The notes: generated by a model from the letters alone, not told the origin. Positions 1-12,814 are shown, counted from the first letter of the stretch. The stretch: DNA of 64,000 nt from Ottelia alismoides (GCA_037367405.1 JAZKJV010005541.1:496001-560000), one strand, 5' to 3'. Program-made: numbers and translations.

Positions 1-53
1 TCGCCCTCCAAAAAGCCGCGAAATCGAAGAAAAATGCAGTCTGACAACTGCCA

Positions 54-81
54 GACCTCGGTCAGAGAGTTGACCGAGGTC
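54..81. repeat. Perfect 11-bp inverted repeat in LTR copy 1
   Basis: The arms are gacctcggtca (54-64) and tgaccgaggtc (71-81), with a 6-nt loop. It lies 15 bp from a second, CACGTG-centred palindrome. Both sit where the younger LTRs carry G-box palindromes, which suggests a conserved regulatory or structural position. Confidence 0.75.
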
Positions 82-96
82 AACCAAGGAAGAGAT

Positions 97-122
97 CTGG
101 TTGGTCCACGTGGACCAACCAG
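97..122. promoter_or_regulatory. 26-bp perfect palindrome centred on CACGTG
   Basis: Each half-site is ctggttggtccac or its reverse complement, and the centre is the G-box core CACGTG. G-box cores are known binding sites for plant bZIP and bHLH factors. Whether this copy is bound is inference. The young LTRs of the same family also have CACGTG-centred palindromes in the U3 part. Confidence 0.7.
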
Positions 123-1281
123 AAAAAACCTTGGCAAAAATGCTTAGAAATTCAATAAAAAATAGAAAATGGTTTATTTAAATTTTGGTTATAAAATAAA
201 AAATGTTTATTTTTTTATAAATTATTTTATGGTGATTTTTATTTATTTTTATGAGACTTATTTTTACAAGTTTGCATTTAGACCCTTATAGGTATCTATA
301 TCTATGTATTTGAGTATTTTATTTTTATTTAGGTATTTTTAATTTATTTTATTTTAGTTTTTATTTTCTAAAATTACAAAATACTTTTATATACACAAAT
401 ATATTTTTATTTTATTTTATTGATGTATTATGTACATTAAATAAAATATAAGTATAAAAAGTATATGTATATGTATAGGTGAAATACCTATGTATATGAT
501 ATCTACAAGTATTTTTATTTGAGTTTTAATTATGGTTTTGTTCTGATTTTAATATACATAATTATTACAAGTATTATTTACAACATTATAAAAATATAAA
601 AATATAAAAATAATGAACAAATAATAAATTGAATATTTTAATATGTACAAGTATACAATAGGGGTCCAAAAGTCAACTTTTAAACCGTAGCTCCGCCAAA
701 TGCGAAACCACCACCATTAATTAGCTTATTTTCTTCTATATACAATTAAAGGTGAGTACGCTGCATTTGGAGTTTTTATTTGTGAGATACGGGTCTGGGA
801 AGTTGGCATTCTGGAATTTTATTCAGACCATAACTTTTTATCTGTGTATTATTTTTCTGTGAAATCAATTTTGTATTTTTCTTTATAAAATTATCTACAA
901 CTTTCATGTACAAAGTTTCTTTATTTGATGTATAAAAAGTGGAACCAAAAATAGGTCCCAAAATGAATAAAGAATGAATAAAATGTATAGGTATTTTTTC
1001 TGTGTTTTGGCCCTTATCTCCCCCTACTTTATTCCTTGTCGACCTATTCATCAAGATGCCTAGGTCTCGGGGTTTCGGGTCATAAAATATTTACAATATT
1101 TTATTCTTTTTCTTTTCTTTTCTTTATTCTATAATTTTGGCTTTAAAAACCGCATTTTATACAATATTTACACACATATGCATGAATGCTAAAATGCATG
1201 AATTAAGCCTATTTACACGCATTTACTAGGGTTTTTAAGGCCAAAATGATAGAATAAAGATGATGAAACGTGGATTCATCA

Positions 1282-4200
1282 CTTATATATAAAATCAAAC
1301 AAAACAAAATAAACACACGTAATTTTTTTACAAAAATTTTCAAAATATTTTCATACTTTTAATGAATCATTTTCCGTAAATTAGAACAAAGTATATGGTT
1401 TTTTTATTTTTCAAAAATATTAAAAGTAATAAAAAACAAAAAGAAAAACAAAATTATTGTAGCTAATAGTAATTAGCAGGAACTTATGAATTTTTGGTGG
1501 AATTTTTAAAAGGGGATTCAACATTTATTAAGACAAATTAATCAACAAATTTTATTTTAGGCTCATAGGGGTATATCTGTAATTAAGTTTATTTAAATAA
1601 CCGGAAAATAACAACTACAGAAATTTAGGCTATAACCCTGCAATTTACCCAAATATGGTGCATGCCAATGCATGTGAGGTGCGCGGGAAAGGACCTATTG
1701 GGAATTATTCAATTCCTGAGGGTCGATCAATAACAAGAAAGAACTGGATATATATTGTAATTAACCCAGATGTCACATGTAATCACATTTATACAATCAA
1801 GGAGGACTAACGTGTAATTAAAATAAACAACAAAGACATAGATGCAAATAACCAATCAAGCAATACTTGATATGTGTCCACTTAAGGTCTTATTTACAAA
1901 ATTAAAACACGCAAGGGTTAGGGCATAATTTTACCTTTATACATGTGGAAGGATCAACGGTTGCGATGTCTCTGATTTTGATCTGATGGCCGAAGATGAA
2001 GGTGCTCTTGGATGGATGAGATGTAATCTGGAAAGTCTGATCTACGATCTAGAATTGGGGAAAAGTGGATGGCGTCGATCTGATCTAGCATAAGCATTCT
2101 TGGTCGGGCGCCTCTGGAGCTATCTGTATGAACATCGAAAAATGTTGGTTGCCGTGAGATTCAACAGAGTCGATCTCGCTCGATCTTCTCTCGAATCAAC
2201 TCCTGATGGCTTAGGCAGTCCCCTGCAAGCTCATGTCGATCAGCAACTCTGATAAAGCTCGATGATGCCGACGCAAGGATATGGAGGTTAAGGTGGTCTA
2301 CTGCTCGAAGAACACTTCCAGATTCCTTTCTTCACTCAAGTATGCACCTGGACCCTACAATGGATTTCTACTGCTCAAAGGATTTCTCCGACCGACTTTA
2401 TTAGGGAAAATGAAAAGGAATGGAAGGTGGATCAACACTTCGGTGGATGTGGTCAAACATGAGGTCGATCCACAGATCCGGTCTGATCTGAGGAGTCAGA
2501 TATGGAGAAAGATGGAGAATGTGCTGGTAATCATGTGGTGATAATTGTATGAATATGCATATGATCGGAGAGCCTCTGATCGGTAAAATCGGAGGATGAT
2601 CGACGATGGATCGATCTAGCTAAAAATAGAATTTAAATGACAAAGAAGAAATGAGTGGGGAATTACATAATTGTTACCTAAGGATGGAATACGGGGGGTT
2701 TTCGCCTCGATCCGATGTGGAAATCGAAGATGCTCAGTTGCTGCAGTGGAGCTCCGGCTGTAGTGGTGGATTGTGCCTCCCAATAACCAACTCCGCACTC
2801 CTGATGGTGGAGGAGGTGCCATGTCACTGCTTCTGTCTGTCATGGATTCATCTCGGGCAGAATTAGGGTGGAAAAGGATCAATTCAAGCGGCAGAGCTGG
2901 GAGAAGGATATATAGCTGTGAAGATCTGGCAGATTTGGAAGAAGAAACACGTGTAATGGAGGTGAATCCGAAGGAAGTTTTATTCAGGTGAGATGGAGTG
3001 TTATTCGGACTGCAAGTTCTGTAAAGTAATCAAGCAGAAAGGCTATCTAGATTGAGAGGGAAAAAGAGACGAACTGGCTCTGGCGAGGAGCCTTATCGGG
3101 TCAGGCATGTTGTAGAGGAGCTGACCCGGGTCAACAGACCCAGGTGAGCCAATCGTCCGCAAATAATATAAAATAAAGAAAATATAGAAATTAAATAAAT
3201 GTTAAATAAACTAATTTAAAAATAAAAATGTTTTAAATAAATAAATAAATAATGTAAATAGAAATTGTTAAGAATTAAATAAAGATAACTTAAGTGATTT
3301 TAATAAATTAAATAAATTAATTTAGAAGGTTAAAATAAATATTTCCCTTTATTCATAGGTGAATAAATCTATATATACAACAACTTGATTTTCAATAAAT
3401 TATTTTTTACAAAATAATTATATAACATATTATTTTATTTATTACAATATTTATAAAGATTTTATTTTTTTAATTTTATTTTTTACAAAATAACTTATAA
3501 ATAAATAAAATATTTGTATTTTATGATATATATAGTGGTATTTGTACAATATATATACTATTTTGTTTTGGGTGATTTTGATTTTTGTTATTTTTATTTT
3601 ATTTTAATTGAAAAAATACAATATTTACAAGTATTTTTAAATATATTATTCACTAATATATATAAGAAATAAATAAAATACAATATTTACACAGTATCTA
3701 ATATAGACACATTGTACAATACACTCCAAAAAGGTACATTTTGCATCTTAACTCTGATTTTAATGAAACCACCGTAATTTTGAAGCTTATTTAATTTAGA
3801 GTACAATGAAAGTTGAGTTTGCTTTTTTTTGAGTTTTTATGGAGAAGATATGAGTCTGGAAAGTTTGGTTTTGCAGCTTTCTCATAGTGTCATTATTTAC
3901 ACAATGAATGATGATTCTTTTTGCAATTATTTTTAATATTTACAACTTATTTTTATGTACAAGTTCCAAGAAAAAAATATTTTTATTTGAGATGACTAGA
4001 ATGATAGGTAAAATAATAGATTATATATAAAATAGATGAAATATGTTCAATTTGTACATGAAGAATGAATGAACTTTGGTTTTCTTTATTTTTCTACACT
4101 AAGCCTTATCTCATCCTACTTTATTCATTGTCGATCAACTCAAGTCTTGACCTTCACTCAGAACTAGAGTCAGCTTGTATTTATTGCATATATACAGTCT

Positions 4201-4377
4201 GTATTTTCTTTATTTTTCTTTTATTCATTTTTATTAGGTTAAAAACAATGGTTTTTGTACAATATTTATAAAAGAATAATGAATAATAAAAAAAGATTTA
4301 CTATTATTTACATGTGTTTAAGAAGGGATTTTAAGTTAAAATAAATGAATAAAGATGATGAAATGCATATTCATCAT
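1282..4377 (-). mobile_element. LTR, Athila/Tat-like gypsy, copy 2
   Basis: This second LTR-like unit follows copy 1 directly. It contains the family blocks in order: the tcataggggtatatctg segment (about 1560), a less AT-rich middle (1950-3150) with the 12-bp palindrome tgacccgggtca near 3120, the block at 3720-3890, and the terminal ttcatca at 4377. The next bases, tctccttatactt, are the degenerate counterpart of the tccccctatactt tract that follows the young LTR at 51482. Its left boundary is uncertain: the part matching the first ~700 bp of the young LTR is not recognisable. Small open frames inside (for example 2616-2882 and 2281-2541) show no known domain and are treated as chance. Confidence 0.6.
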
Positions 4378-7300
4378 CTCCTTATACTTTACCTTTGCTG
4401 GTCCCTTAGCAAACACTTATTAGAAGAATAAGTGACTAAAAAGAAAAAGAAGAAAGGAAAATAAAGAAGATAGAACAATTTTGAAGTTTTCTTCATAAAA
4501 TCAAAGTATGGAGCTCGGTCAGACCTTTGGATTATTAGTTTGGCGGAACCTTATTGAGAATTGGAGCTAAAACTTAACATACTCTAAGGTACACAAGACT
4601 CTATTCAGGTCGCAAAAATGGTTAGGTCAGAACAAGTCCTCATACACAAATTTTGACGACTATGAATCTTACTTGTACGGTGTAAGTGAAATATAGCTCT
4701 CTGCATCAGAAATGAAAAAGATCAGCCTTCTCTTAGAAAGGTAACCCTAATTCCCCAATCTAGCAACTCTTTCCTCGAGGAGCGAGGTATTCCATTCTAA
4801 GTCCAGGTACGTGCTGTGTCCACAATCAGAGGGGGGAGTAGAAGAATAAGAAGAGATGATTATTTGTGTAAGTCGAGCACATTTTGAGGATGTTGAGAGT
4901 GATATGCTGCTTTGGTGGATTTGACTTCCGATGTGTGCATAAGAGCTTATTGAGGACTTTGATGATGCACGGTTATTAGGTGTGACTGGTTATTGGGGAT
5001 TTTTGATCACGCGCACCAGATTTAGGATGTGATGTTTTCCGATGAATTGTTGATGACTTCATGAGCTATGATTGATTGATCTATTTTGTGGTTCCTTCCG
5101 TCTTCATTTAGAGGATTGATTGAACTATCTTGATATGTGTTTCATAGTGCCGGTGACTAGAACCCACATTATTTCACTCATCTCCTTGCTTGACCCATCC
5201 TCGTTCTCCTGACTCGTCCATCCACCTGTGGCACTTAGAGGATTCCTGCTTATATGTTGTGCCATCTCAGCTGATTGGATTGACTCGAGGGATCGCATTG
5301 TGATTGATGAGGTTGAATCTTTTGTCCCTCGCATGATCTTATGCCCTCTCGAGGATTGATGATCGATTGATGACTTTGAGGACCTGATATGTGATGCCAG
5401 CATTCCCATGAGTGGATTGACCTAGTTTGCATACCTCCCCGAGGACTATCTATGGGAGGATCCGGCATTTTCTTTACGATCGGTTCCATTACTGCGTGTG
5501 CTGCCATCTTATTGGAGCGCAGAACTGAGTCGTCTGATTTGTTAATTTGGCCTCCCTGTCTAAGTGTGTGCCTGATCTGTCGGTGCACAAGGCCAACTTC
5601 ATCGACTCCTTTGAGTCAGCTTCCCTTGACGGTCCTCACAAGGATGAGTCCCACGTTTCTGATTATTCATGACTAGTTCATAGTACTCTTCGAGGGTTAT
5701 CTGCGAGAGACTATGACAATTTCTTGAGCTGACGGTCTCTTCCGCTGGTAGCTGATCTGTCGCCTATCGAGACCTCCTCTGAGGATCCATCTGATGGATC
5801 TAGCTCCTTCAAGTCCTCTCACCTTGACGACTGATGAATACCCAATCATCAAGTGTGGCCAGTGTAGCCTTATCTCCTTGTGAAGTCGACCAGTGTAGCC
5901 AAGTCTCCATTAAGATCTGCAGTCTCTCTGATGCTGGACCAATGCAGTCAAATATATACATGAATGATGATTTCATTGGATACACACGTGCTTCTACATC
6001 ATGGAAGAATTGTTGCACTGTATATATCTTTATTGTGCCCCTACATATATAGAATCCTTTTGTCCGCACATGCTTTGGGATCTTAGAAAAATTGTGCCAG
6101 CAGATCATCCCTCTTTTGAAGCTTTATTGCAACCCACAACTCCCATCGTTAGATGTCAATGCCACTAGACTAGATTGGGGCACACTGGCCACTCAAGGTA
6201 ACTGCATCTGTTTCCATTCGTGTGCATGTCTTGCTAGAGGATTCTAACCATCGTCACCTCATCAGTGAAGAGCTATGTGTAAAGTGCTTGTCTAGGTTAG
6301 GTCACTGTCTAAAAGAACCATGCATGTGTATGAAATTCTACTTAGACCAATTGAGATGACATGTGAACATAGTCTTGCGGACTTAAAGAATTAAGTCGCT
6401 AGATCTGGAAAGTCTCAACTCTATTTCTTAAAAGGTTCCTTTGAAATTAAATGGATTAAGGTATTAAGCAAGCTCCATTCTTTGATTTTATTCTAGATTA
6501 GTTTAAGCATCAATTTCATTCTAAAAATGCATACGCACATGCAAGAAATATATACAAAGCAATTTTTTATTTCTTTTTTATTTTTTCAAAGACAAGAAAA
6601 GAAAATAAATATAAGAAAAATATTTTTGAAAACTTTTTCAGAGAGTTTTGCAAATTTTTATGGATTTTAATTATTAAATTTTTATAGAATTTTTAATAAA
6701 AGAATTATACACATTCACAAGAATTTATAAGGATTTTATACAATTACAATAATTTTATACAAATCATATGTGCAAAATTTATACACAATTTACACAAGAT
6801 TTTATAAGAAGAATATTTACAATTTTTATCTACAAATTTTACAAGGTAGATTTTATCTACAAAGAATTTTATTTACAATATTAATAAAAAATTTTGTATA
6901 GACTTTATACATTTTTTACAATGATTTTATTAGAGAATTTTATGCACAAAGAACTTTATTCAAGTATTTACAAGGTGATTAAAGGTTATATTTTCAAACA
7001 TTTTATACTACTAGTATTTACAAACAACATGTACAACACGCATTATTTATATACAATATGACAAAATAATTTAAAAATAATTTTACAAAAGTTTTACAAA
7101 CCTTTACAAAATATTTTACAAAACTATTTTACAAATCATTTTAATTTTTTTACAAAACTATTTTACAAAAAGTGCTTTCAGAACTAGTTTACAAAATTTT
7201 ACAAATCATTTTACAAAGGTTTTATTTACAAACATTTTACAAACACTTTTACAATATAATTAATTTTGATACTAAGTAATTTACAAATATTTTACAAGAA

Positions 7301-7504
7301 AGATCATTTTACAAAAAAAAATTGTACAAAAATAATTTTACAAAGGCTTTTACAACAAATTTCAAAGATTTTACAAACATTTGTACAAATAATTTAACAA
7401 AAAAATGTATAACATTTTTACAAAAGAATTTTTCAAAGATTTTTTACAAACTTTTTACAAACACTTTTATTCCTGTTTATTTAGCTATGTTATTAACGAC
7501 CAAA
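4378..7504 (-). mobile_element. Noncoding internal region of an Athila/Tat-like element
   Basis: The sequence after the LTR end matches the 3' untranslated internal region of the young element. Shared landmarks include acctttggattattagt (4520; compare 51600), the gaggagcgaggtattcc-like segment (4775; compare 51835), ccagtgtagcc repeats (5860-5900; compare 51930-51975), and the ttgtgcccctac...tagaatc stretch (6035; compare 52085). About 1 kb at 4880-5850 has no counterpart there and no recognisable gene. Frames such as 5250-5588 and 5809-6108 carry no known domain. Lying between two same-strand LTRs with no gag or pol, the unit resembles a large non-autonomous or deleted element. Confidence 0.55.
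6590..7480. repeat. AT-rich tract built on a ttttacaa motif
   Basis: Dozens of variants of attttacaaa and ttttacaaac are repeated without a fixed period. The tract is densest at 7080-7470. It lies at the primer-site side of the noncoding internal region. It looks like low-complexity expansion; no coding potential is seen. Confidence 0.7.
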
Positions 7505-10500
7505 ATTATGAGTTATGGCTCAAGTACATTGATGAACCTTCCTTGAGTGTGTATAATAGGTACTCGTTGTAGCACAACACTCAACCAATTAATCAGAACT
7601 GAGAAAAGATCTCTGCGAGGAGTGTATCGACTTAAATTTATATTCCGGGCAATTCTGGGGTCTAACACATGGGGCAAAGAAACAACTTTGGGTTAATTCA
7701 GAACACTTAGGTCTAGGTTTCCAATGCATAGTTTTTGTATTTTTTTATATGCAAAAGGAATTTGAATGCAACATGCGGGTAAATTAAGTTAAAGAAAACA
7801 TACAATTAAGCCAAATTAATTTTAATGTGAAATTAATCCAATTTAGCTAAATTATATTTTTCCTAGAAACTTAATCCAGTGGGAATGCAAAATGTATTTT
7901 TTTTTATTTTTAAGGGTTGAAATGCAACAATGAAAAATGCACACTTTTTATGAGTTTTTACACAATTTTTCACTCAAACAGAATGCGGGAATTATGAAAA
8001 TTTAATTGAAATATAAACATGATGCAATGAGGCTATTACCAGTTTAGCCTCATTGCAATGAGGTTATTATCAATTTCATATTTTTTCATTTAAAAAATAT
8101 GATTATTTTGGAATTTTCCGAGAATATATGAATTTTTTATGATTTATTTAATGAAAATAGAGTGACTGTGAGTATTTAATTCTTAATAAATCAACATTAT
8201 CAATTTAACCAGAGAGCGAATTATCTCAAAAAGGTATTTATATGAGAAATCCAAGAGATTAGAATTTCAGAAAAATAATTTGTATGGATTTAAATAAAAA
8301 TCATTTACGAAAATCACTCTATAATTTATTTAAGGCACATGACATCTCTAATTAAGATGAAATTTGGGCAGTAATTAAAGCTCGTTTCAAGGCATCATTT
8401 CTAATTTTTGAGGAATTTTTGGAGCAACCGTGATTCAAATATGAATTTAAGACCTTGTAGTGGGTAAAATATGCAATTTTTCACTAACATAATTTTAGTT
8501 AATTACCCGATACTCACAAAAATCCAAATAAATAGCCAAATGATAGAGAATTAGTTCCTCAACAACATAATACTTTTCATTGAAATAAGGAAAAAATGAT
8601 ATCCAAATTAATGCATGAACATAGAGGTATCTATGTAATATGAGAAATTAAAAATGGCAATGCAAACTATGCATAGGGGCACTTCTGTAATTACAAAAAC
8701 TTAATGTGCAAATATGCAACCAATAAAAAATAAAGAAGAGGGATCTTCTTCTTCTTCTTCGGATTAGGTGGTTAGGGCCGGCGGCACACGATTGCGGGGC
8801 GGCATGGTAGGGAGCAGCGCCACCGCTAGCAGAGGAGGCTCGGCCGTGGATGGGCACTAGTTTGCTGGTGTGGTGGAGGAGGCTCGACTTCTCTGCTGTG
8901 CTGCTAGAGATGAACGGAGGGGGGGGGGTCACGACTGGCTGATCCTACAAGGTGTAGGAGCCATGCGCGGTGGCGCGCTACGGCCAAGAGGGCATCTACA
9001 ACTGCGGTGGAGCTCTCGCGTGCGGGCGGGACGAGGCTGGAGCCATGCGGCTGGAGAAGGAGGGCGATGTACCGTCACACGTGGCCATGTATGGAGCTGC
9101 AGGAGGGACCTGCGGCAGGTGGCTTGCATGCGGAGGAATGTCACGCAAGGGAAGCGTTGTCTGACGGTGGCTGGGAGGACCGTGACGTGGAGGAGGGTCG
9201 CGGGTGGCTGTAGCTGCGGGTTGGGGGGCAGCAGGCTAAAGGTGGCAGTGTCGCGTTGGAGGGCTGTGGCAGTCGCCAGTGCGTGGAGGAGGAGCTGGCA
9301 CACTGCGAGCGGTAGGAGGGGCGGGCGTGGCAGTGGGCTGGCCAGGAAGCTGCGCGTGAGGGCGGCAGGCGTGGCCTGCAATATTTTTTATTTTTTTTAT
9401 TTTTTATTGAGATTTTATTTTTTTAAATTAAGAACAAATGAAGATGTGGGGATAATGAAGATGGTAAATGGTAGGGAAGATGATGTAGTGGTGTGATATA
9501 AAAAACAAGGAAAAATGTTAGATAAAATAAAATAACAAGGGAAATGAGAGGGAATACTTACATGAGATTTGCTGCGGAGCAGCTACGCTGGATTCCTGTC
9601 GTGGCCTCGATCTGATTGGCAAACAAAACATGAGAAGCTATGCGAGCTTGATGGGAAACTTGTGATACGACAATGATGGTCACCGCAGATCCCGTCTGAA
9701 GGAGGTCGTCGCTTGAGGATGATGCTCTGCCGATGTCACAGAGAAAATGCTCCAAGCTCTCTGCTTTTTTCTCTAAGAATGACGTATGAAGGGAAATGAA
9801 GAAGAGGAGATGAATAAAAATAAGAAGAACAAGAGTTAGAAAAATGGTGGAATGGTGGAGTTGAATGGGAGGTTAGAAAAATGGCGGAGTTGAATGGAGA
9901 TTAAAAAAGAAAACGGAGTTGAATGGGAGTTATTGTAGAGAATTAAAAACAAATAAAAGAAAAGAAAATAATGTAGGCTACTAAAAAATAAAATAAAATA
10001 AAGAGAAAAGAGAATGGAGAATTTACAAAATAAAACATACAATAGGTACATGTCCTTTTTTACTTTTCTAATTTTTTTTTGTATTTTAAATGAAAGATAT
10101 TTACAAAATAAAAATAAAATAAAATACTAGAAAAAATAAATCACAAAAATGATTTTTTGGATCTTTTTAGTAATTAAGAAAAGTAAATAAAATGGAAGGA
10201 ATAAAAAATATTTACAATATATATAATGTACACCTAGGCACCAAAATCTATATTTTGCAAACGAGCTTCGATTTTAATGAAACCACTTTTATTGGATATA
10301 TAATTTTCTAACTTAATCTTTAAAAGTGAGTTTGGTGAATTTGGATCATATGGAGCGGGAATTTGGTTGGGAAGTTGGACTTACAACTTTTTTTATCTTT
10401 GGGATCTAGGAGTATTTATTTAAGGTGAAACATGTTTTATATTTTTTGTATTTTTCTATACGTTCGTATAGACAAGTTAGAGAAAGAATTAGCCAAAAAG

Positions 10501-10740
10501 GAGTTGAAATGAAATTATTAAAAAATACATGAAGTTTTGGGTATTTACAGGTGAAAAACTCCTTTATTTTACGACCTTTTATTATTAATCTATTTTGTAA
10601 AATATATTGTACATTAATTACTGTATTTTATTACAAGAGTCATTTTATTAATTTATTGATTTTATGGATATTTATTTGAGATTTTATTCAGGTATTTTTC
10701 TAAGATCAATATATTGAGATAATGAATCGCGGATTCATCA
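7505..10740 (-). mobile_element. LTR, Athila/Tat-like gypsy, copy 3
   Basis: The left part (about 7530-7720: ccttgagtgtgtataat, then actcgttgtag, then ggggcaaagaaacaac) follows the same order as the start of the young LTR. Later blocks match at 8390-8570 (compare 49250-49440), 8670-8700, and 10230-10420. A GC-rich island at about 8750-9380 sits where the young LTR has its GC-rich G-box region. The copy ends with ggattcatca at 10740. The exact left end and any primer site could not be fixed. In element orientation it would serve as the 3' LTR of the pol-bearing element to its right, or as the 5' LTR of the noncoding unit to its left. Confidence 0.6.
8745..9385. other. GC-rich island inside LTR copy 3
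   Basis: A sharp rise in G+C against AT-rich flanks keeps both strands open over long stretches (8870-9496 on plus, 8929-9381 on minus). The predicted proteins are low-complexity and are not conserved with the corresponding island of the young LTRs, so I do not call a gene. The position in the LTR suggests a promoter or transcribed R-U5 region. Confidence 0.55.
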
Positions 10741-10762
10741 TACATATACATTATATACGACA

Positions 10763-11260
10763 CCCCCTATACTTAGCTCGAACTATGTCCTCATAGTGAA
10801 AAAAGAGCTATAAAGGAAGAGATAACTCGTGCTAAATATATAAAGTTTTAAGAAACTATACAGCAACAACTCAAAGAATAACGAATGAAAAGATAGAAGT
10901 TGGTAATCCCCTCTATACTTAGGATCAAATGATCCTAAGCATAGAGACTAAAAAAATGGGGAAAATCGAAGAATAATGTATAAACTCAATGACTCGACTT
11001 GTCCCCCTATATACTTAGGGTAAAAGATCCCTAAGTATAGAAAAAGAATATCAACAAGTTGAAGAACAAGCAAGAAAACAGAAGAATAAAAAGAAATAAA
11101 AATGTGAAAGAAGAACGAAATGAATGACATCACTCCCCCTACACTCAGGTTAAAGGATCCCTAAGTATAGTAAAAAACAATGATGATGAAAAGAAAAGAA
11201 AAGAACAACTCAAGTCATTCACCTCCCCTATACTTAGGATAGAGTACATCCTAAGTATAG
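10763..11260 (-). repeat. Array of polypurine-tract/hairpin cassettes, old element
   Basis: The segment ccccctatactta or a close variant occurs five times (about 10763, 10908, 11003, 11134, 11225). Four copies are followed by the reverse complement cctaagtatag, which makes hairpins. The hairpin at 10911-10946 has 17-bp arms with one mismatch and a 2-nt loop. The one at 11228-11260 has perfect 13-bp arms (ctatacttaggat). Read on the minus strand, each copy is aagtataggggg, the same as the polypurine tract of the young element. The array lies between the integrase relic and the LTR. Confidence 0.8.
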
Positions 11261-11550
11261 CACACACACAAGAAAGAGGTGAATAATAAAAACAGAAAAA
11301 GAAAGAATAAAAAGAAAGGATATATACAAGAGAATGTCGGCTCATGTATCGTACGTAGAAGATGTCAAAGAATCATTGTCTGATATCATATGAATGGAAT
11401 CAACTATGACAGGAATGTATCATGATCTAGGTATAGCTTCAACAACTGTCCGTTCACAACAAATGGTTGCATGACAGATGACAACCCAGAAATGACAATA
11501 CTAACATTATCACACAACTCTCACAATGAACAATCCTGATCATTTGCTTT

Positions 11551-12490
11551 TTATACCAGGAAACAATTTTTATTCACATCAAACAACCATACTTTCTGAT
11601 CAGGGACAAAAGTCTTCCTTCTAATGTGTCGATCATGCCAACGATTGACTTTCTCCTTATACATGAGTGAGTTGTCATATGAGAAATCTCAAAGTTCCAA
11701 CAATCTATTCAGATCCAATTTCCTGTTCTTCCCTGCTCTCTCATGATTCTGGTTACATACACGTAGTGACCACAAGGATTTGTGAATTAATTCAACTGGC
11801 AAGTGGCAAGGCTTTTCATATATCAATCTACAGGGATACATGCCCAATGGAGACTTGTATGCCGTCCAATAAGCCCATAGAACCGAGTCAAGCATCTGGG
11901 ACTATTTCTTCCTATATGGACGTACAAGCTTCTGAAGTATCATCTTAATCTCACTATTTGAAATCTCAGCAAATCCATTAGTTTGTGGGTGGTAAGGAAA
12001 CACAACTCTATGCTCAATAGCATACTCCTTCACAAGCTTCTTGACCTCTCGATTGATAAAATGGACCCCCATCTGAAATGAGTATCTTGGGTATCGCGAA
12101 CCGCGTAATATTGTTGTCCTTGAGGAAGGAATAAACCATACGGCTATCAGTGGATCGGGTGGGGATCGCCTCCACCCAACGACTAACATAACCCACGGTA
12201 AGTATGATATACTGAAATCCCTGACTGGCAGGGAATGTTCCCGTGAAGTTTATGCCCTAAGCATCAAAAATATCATAAATTTGGATATATCTCAGAAGGC
12301 ATTGTATCTTTGGAACCAATGATTCCTCCCATTCTCTAACAATCAATACAACCTCGACCATACTCTGTAGCATCCTTGAACAGTGTTGGCCACCATGGGC
12401 CACATTGAAGTACCTTCATTGTCGTGTGCTTCCCCAAATGATGCCCACCAGTCTCTAATATGTGACAATGCTCAAGCACACTGGTGTATT
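11551..12490 (-). pseudogene. Gypsy integrase relic (Athila/Tat type)
   Basis: Minus-strand translation, in more than one frame, gives a zinc-binding stretch near 12480-12330 (HCHILETGGHHLGKHTTMK, then WWPTLFKDA and a following Cys). A catalytic-core piece follows ([10 protein letters not shown], then ILISDGG with its Asp, 12190-12070). Then comes [19 protein letters not shown] with the Glu (about 12000-11940), and a C-terminal part with GMLDSVLWAYWTAYKSPLG and DRHIRRK ... QKVWLFDV (11895-11551). This order and wording are typical of Athila/Tat integrases, which insert element DNA into the host genome. Frameshifts (for example near 12070) and stops make it non-functional. It is downstream of RNase H in the same decayed polyprotein. 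Confidence 0.8.
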
Positions 12491-12814
12491 CCTCATGAGA
12501 AATGCACCTACTCCAGATACAATCTGTACCTTTACAAAATAGTTACAAATCCTCCCACTAGTAAAAATGAATCCCTGACAGAAATCTATCTACCTTAAGC
12601 TTGGACCAATCTTGTGGAACTTTATTGGAGACAAAATAGTTTACAATATCAGCGTATCATGGGAGTGAGGCAATAAACAAGATAGTCTCATATGGAAAGG
12701 TCTCTGAAATGGGAAGTAGTAGATGCTCATGGGACTCTGCATCTGATATCCAAGAAAGGTATCTGCCACAATATTTTTCACTTCATGCTTGTCTCAAATA
12801 TCTAAATCAAACTC

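Larger units (their letters stand above)
1..1281 (-). mobile_element. LTR fragment, Athila/Tat-like gypsy, copy 1
   Basis: This is the right-hand part of a long LTR whose left part lies outside the window. It is recognised by comparison with the better preserved LTRs at 48628-51481 and 56874-59788. The block at about 650-860 (gtccaaaagtcaac, then a gagctccg-like stretch, then ggtgagtacg and a gggtctggg-like stretch) matches the blocks at 3720-3890, 10230-10420 and 50985-51180. The copy ends with ggattcatca at 1281, like the other copies of the family. In element orientation (minus strand) this end is the 5' TG end of the LTR. It carries no gene. It may be a solo or truncated LTR, since no clear internal region follows it. 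Confidence 0.6.

Noticed and set aside
8870..9496. 208-residue plus-strand frame and antisense 150-residue frame in LTR copy 3
   Set aside because: Same GC-rich LTR effect. The product is Arg/Gly-rich low complexity and is not conserved with the frames in the young LTRs.
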